A DNA stretch of 12,604 bases from UBA5972 sp964637875 (GTDB taxonomy: Bacteria; Pseudomonadota; Alphaproteobacteria; Rhodobacterales; Rhodobacteraceae). The stretch spans positions 1 to 12,604 of the forward strand of contig CAZWXK010000059.1 in assembly GCA_964637875.1 (NCBI GenBank), written 5' to 3'. Made by a program: the position numbers and the translations under genes. Below are positions 11,295 through 12,604 of this stretch, one piece after another; positions within the stretch are counted from its first letter, which is position 1; each line of letters starts with the position of its first letter. The notes beneath the pieces are model-generated. The model had not been told where the DNA came from and made no database searches. It worked only from the letters and a program-made list of their open reading frames with translations.

Positions 11295-12604
11295 CCCCGC
11301 CACCAGCGGGCTGACCCACCGCCGGGTGCTGAAGATCGCGGTGCCGATCGTTCTGGCCAACATGACGGTCCCGCTGCTGGGGGCGGTCGATACCGGGGTC
11401 GTGGGCCAGATCGCGGCGGCGGCGCCGATCGGGGCGGTCGGCATAGGGGCCATCATCCTGTCGGCGATCTACTGGATCTTCGGCTTTCTGCGCATGGGCA
11501 CGACGGGGCTGACCGCGCAGGCTCATGGCGCCGGCGACCGGGCCGAGGTGGGCGCTCTGCTGGTTCGGGCGCTGTTGGTGGCGGGGGCGGCGGGGCTGGG
11601 ATTCATCGTGCTGCAACAGCCGCTGATGAATGTCGCCTTTGCCATTTCGCCCGCGTCCGACAGGGTCGAATCGCTGGCCCGCGGCTATATCGGCATCCGG
11701 GTGTGGTCGGCGCCGGCCGCGATTTCCATCTATGGGCTGACCGGCTGGCTGATCGCGCTCGAGCGCACCCGCGCGGTGCTGGCGCTGCAGCTGTGGATGA
11801 ACGGGCTGAACGTGGTTCTGGACCTGTGGTTCGTGCTGGGCCTCGGCTGGGGGGTGGGCGGGGTCGCGCTGGCGACCTTTCTGGCCGAATGGTCGGGGCT
11901 GGTGCTGGGCCTGTTGCTGTGCCGCGACGGGTTTTCCGGCGGGGCGTGGCGGCGCGGCGCGCTGATATTCGACCGTTTGCGCCTGCGTCGCATGCTGGCC
12001 GTCAATACCGACATCATGATCCGGTCGGTGCTGCTGCAGGCGGCGTTCCTGTCATTCCTGTTCCTGGGGGGCGGGCTGGGGGATGTCACGCTGGCGGCCA
12101 ATCAGGTGCTGCTGCAATTCCTGCATGTTACCGCCTATGCGCTGGACGGCTTTGCCTTTGCCGCCGAGACCCTGGTCGGGCAGGCGATGGGGGCGCGTCG
12201 GCGCGTGGCACTCAGACGGGCCGCGGTGATGACCAGCATGTGGGGCGTGGGCGTCGTGGTCGTTCTGGCCCTGTCCTTTGCGCTGGCGGGCGCATCGATC
12301 ATCGATATCATGACCCGCGCCCCCGAGGTAAGGGCGATGGCGCATGCCTATCTGTTCTGGATGGTGATGGCGCCGCTGTTCGGCATTGCGTCGTGGATGC
12401 TCGACGGGGTGTTCATCGGCGCGACCCGCACCCGCGACATGCGCAACGCGATGATCGTGTCGACCGCGGTCTATGCGGTCGCCGTTGCGGCCATGCTGCC
12501 GCTTTGGGGAAATGACGGGCTGTGGGCCGCCCTGATGCTGTTTTTCGCGGTACGCGCGCTCACGCTTGCCCTGCGCTATCCGGCCCTGGAGGCACAGGCC
12601 GGCT
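11287..12604 (+). CDS. MATE family efflux transporter, DinF-like (3' end cut by window)
   Basis: 439 codons are visible with no stop, so only the last few residues are likely missing (family length about 440-460 aa). It is an inner-membrane antiporter of the MATE family, which usually exports cationic or amphipathic compounds in exchange for Na+ or H+. The protein is a chain of hydrophobic helices consistent with 12 membrane segments. DinF-like landmarks include LLGAVDTGVVGQ (31-42), FGFLRMGTTGLTAQA (67-81), ANQVLLQFLHVTAYALDGFAFA (272-293) and LDGVFIGATRTRDMRNAM (373-390). The ATG at 11287 overlaps the second thioesterase by eight bases with only a weak AAGG before it, so it relies on coupling. 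Substrate is unknown; coupling to two thioesterases suggests a released organic acid or a detoxification role, which is inference. Confidence 0.88.
   Translation, partial: MTSPATSGLTHRRVLKIAVPIVLANMTVPLLGAVDTGVVGQIAAAAPIGAVGIGAIILSAIYWIFGFLRMGTTGLTAQAHGAGDRAEVGALLVRALLVAGAAGLGFIVLQQPLMNVAFAISPASDRVESLARGYIGIRVWSAPAAISIYGLTGWLIALERTRAVLALQLWMNGLNVVLDLWFVLGLGWGVGGVALATFLAEWSGLVLGLLLCRDGFSGGAWRRGALIFDRLRLRRMLAVNTDIMIRSVLLQAAFLSFLFLGGGLGDVTLAANQVLLQFLHVTAYALDGFAFAAETLVGQAMGARRRVALRRAAVMTSMWGVGVVVVLALSFALAGASIIDIMTRAPEVRAMAHAYLFWMVMAPLFGIASWMLDGVFIGATRTRDMRNAMIVSTAVYAVAVAAMLPLWGNDGLWAALMLFFAVRALTLALRYPALEAQAG

Noticed and set aside
11703..12515. 270-codon + strand open frame
   Set aside because: Out-of-frame shadow of the MATE transporter, whose membrane helices and DinF-like motifs are continuous in the other frame.

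Overview
The window is GC-rich, almost fully coding DNA from an alphaproteobacterium, most likely of the Rhodobacteraceae/Roseobacter group. That placement rests on the gene content (LigC-type dehydrogenase, DmdC-type acyl-CoA dehydrogenase, LiuR-like MerR proteins, a paired PaaI-like thioesterase plus MATE operon). It is also supported by an intergenic element, GCGTATTT followed by three variable bases and CAAAGAAGAA, which from memory is common between genes in that family. The taxonomy is inference; no marker gene is present.

Layout, left to right. Positions 1-127 hold a 15-bp tandem repeat, a small hairpin and one copy of the intergenic element, whose purine-rich tail supplies the ribosome binding site of ligC (128-1072, +). 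LigC is the hemiacetal dehydrogenase of protocatechuate 4,5-cleavage, and its pathway partners are not in the window. A hairpin terminator (1088-1119) separates it from a convergent, leftward block of eight genes. In transcription order these are two MerR regulators (9967-9563 and 9480-9079), a ~592-aa acyl-CoA dehydrogenase with a C-terminal extension (9027-7249), an LCAD-type acyl-CoA dehydrogenase (7111-5942), a glutathione S-transferase-like protein (5688-5050), a thiolase (5033-3822), a small cupin (3816-3349) and a two-domain enoyl-CoA hydratase/3-hydroxyacyl-CoA dehydrogenase (3335-1128).

The leftward block holds every step of a beta-oxidation cycle: dehydrogenation, hydration, second oxidation and thiolysis. 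Two non-canonical passengers, the GST and the cupin, sit among the core genes. The twin MerR proteins resemble LiuR, a regulator family of branched-chain amino acid and acyl-CoA catabolism. An ACGT-rich dyad lies between the two MerR genes and is a candidate operator. The gap between the LCAD-type gene and the GST is unusual: it holds two inverted copies of the intergenic element enclosing two further hairpins, and an 86-codon frame bridges it with ATGA overlaps at both ends.

Rightward from about 10249 run two overlapping hotdog-fold thioesterase genes and a MATE-family transporter that is cut by the window end. Together they look like a small operon divergent from the MerR genes. The second thioesterase begins with three tandem 15-bp units, each carrying its own in-frame ATG.

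No rRNA, tRNA, CRISPR array, insertion sequence or phage gene was seen. I found no clearly undescribed system. The best leads are the nested inverted repeat at 5734-5903, the GST and cupin inside a beta-oxidation operon, and the recurring short tandem duplications at gene starts.
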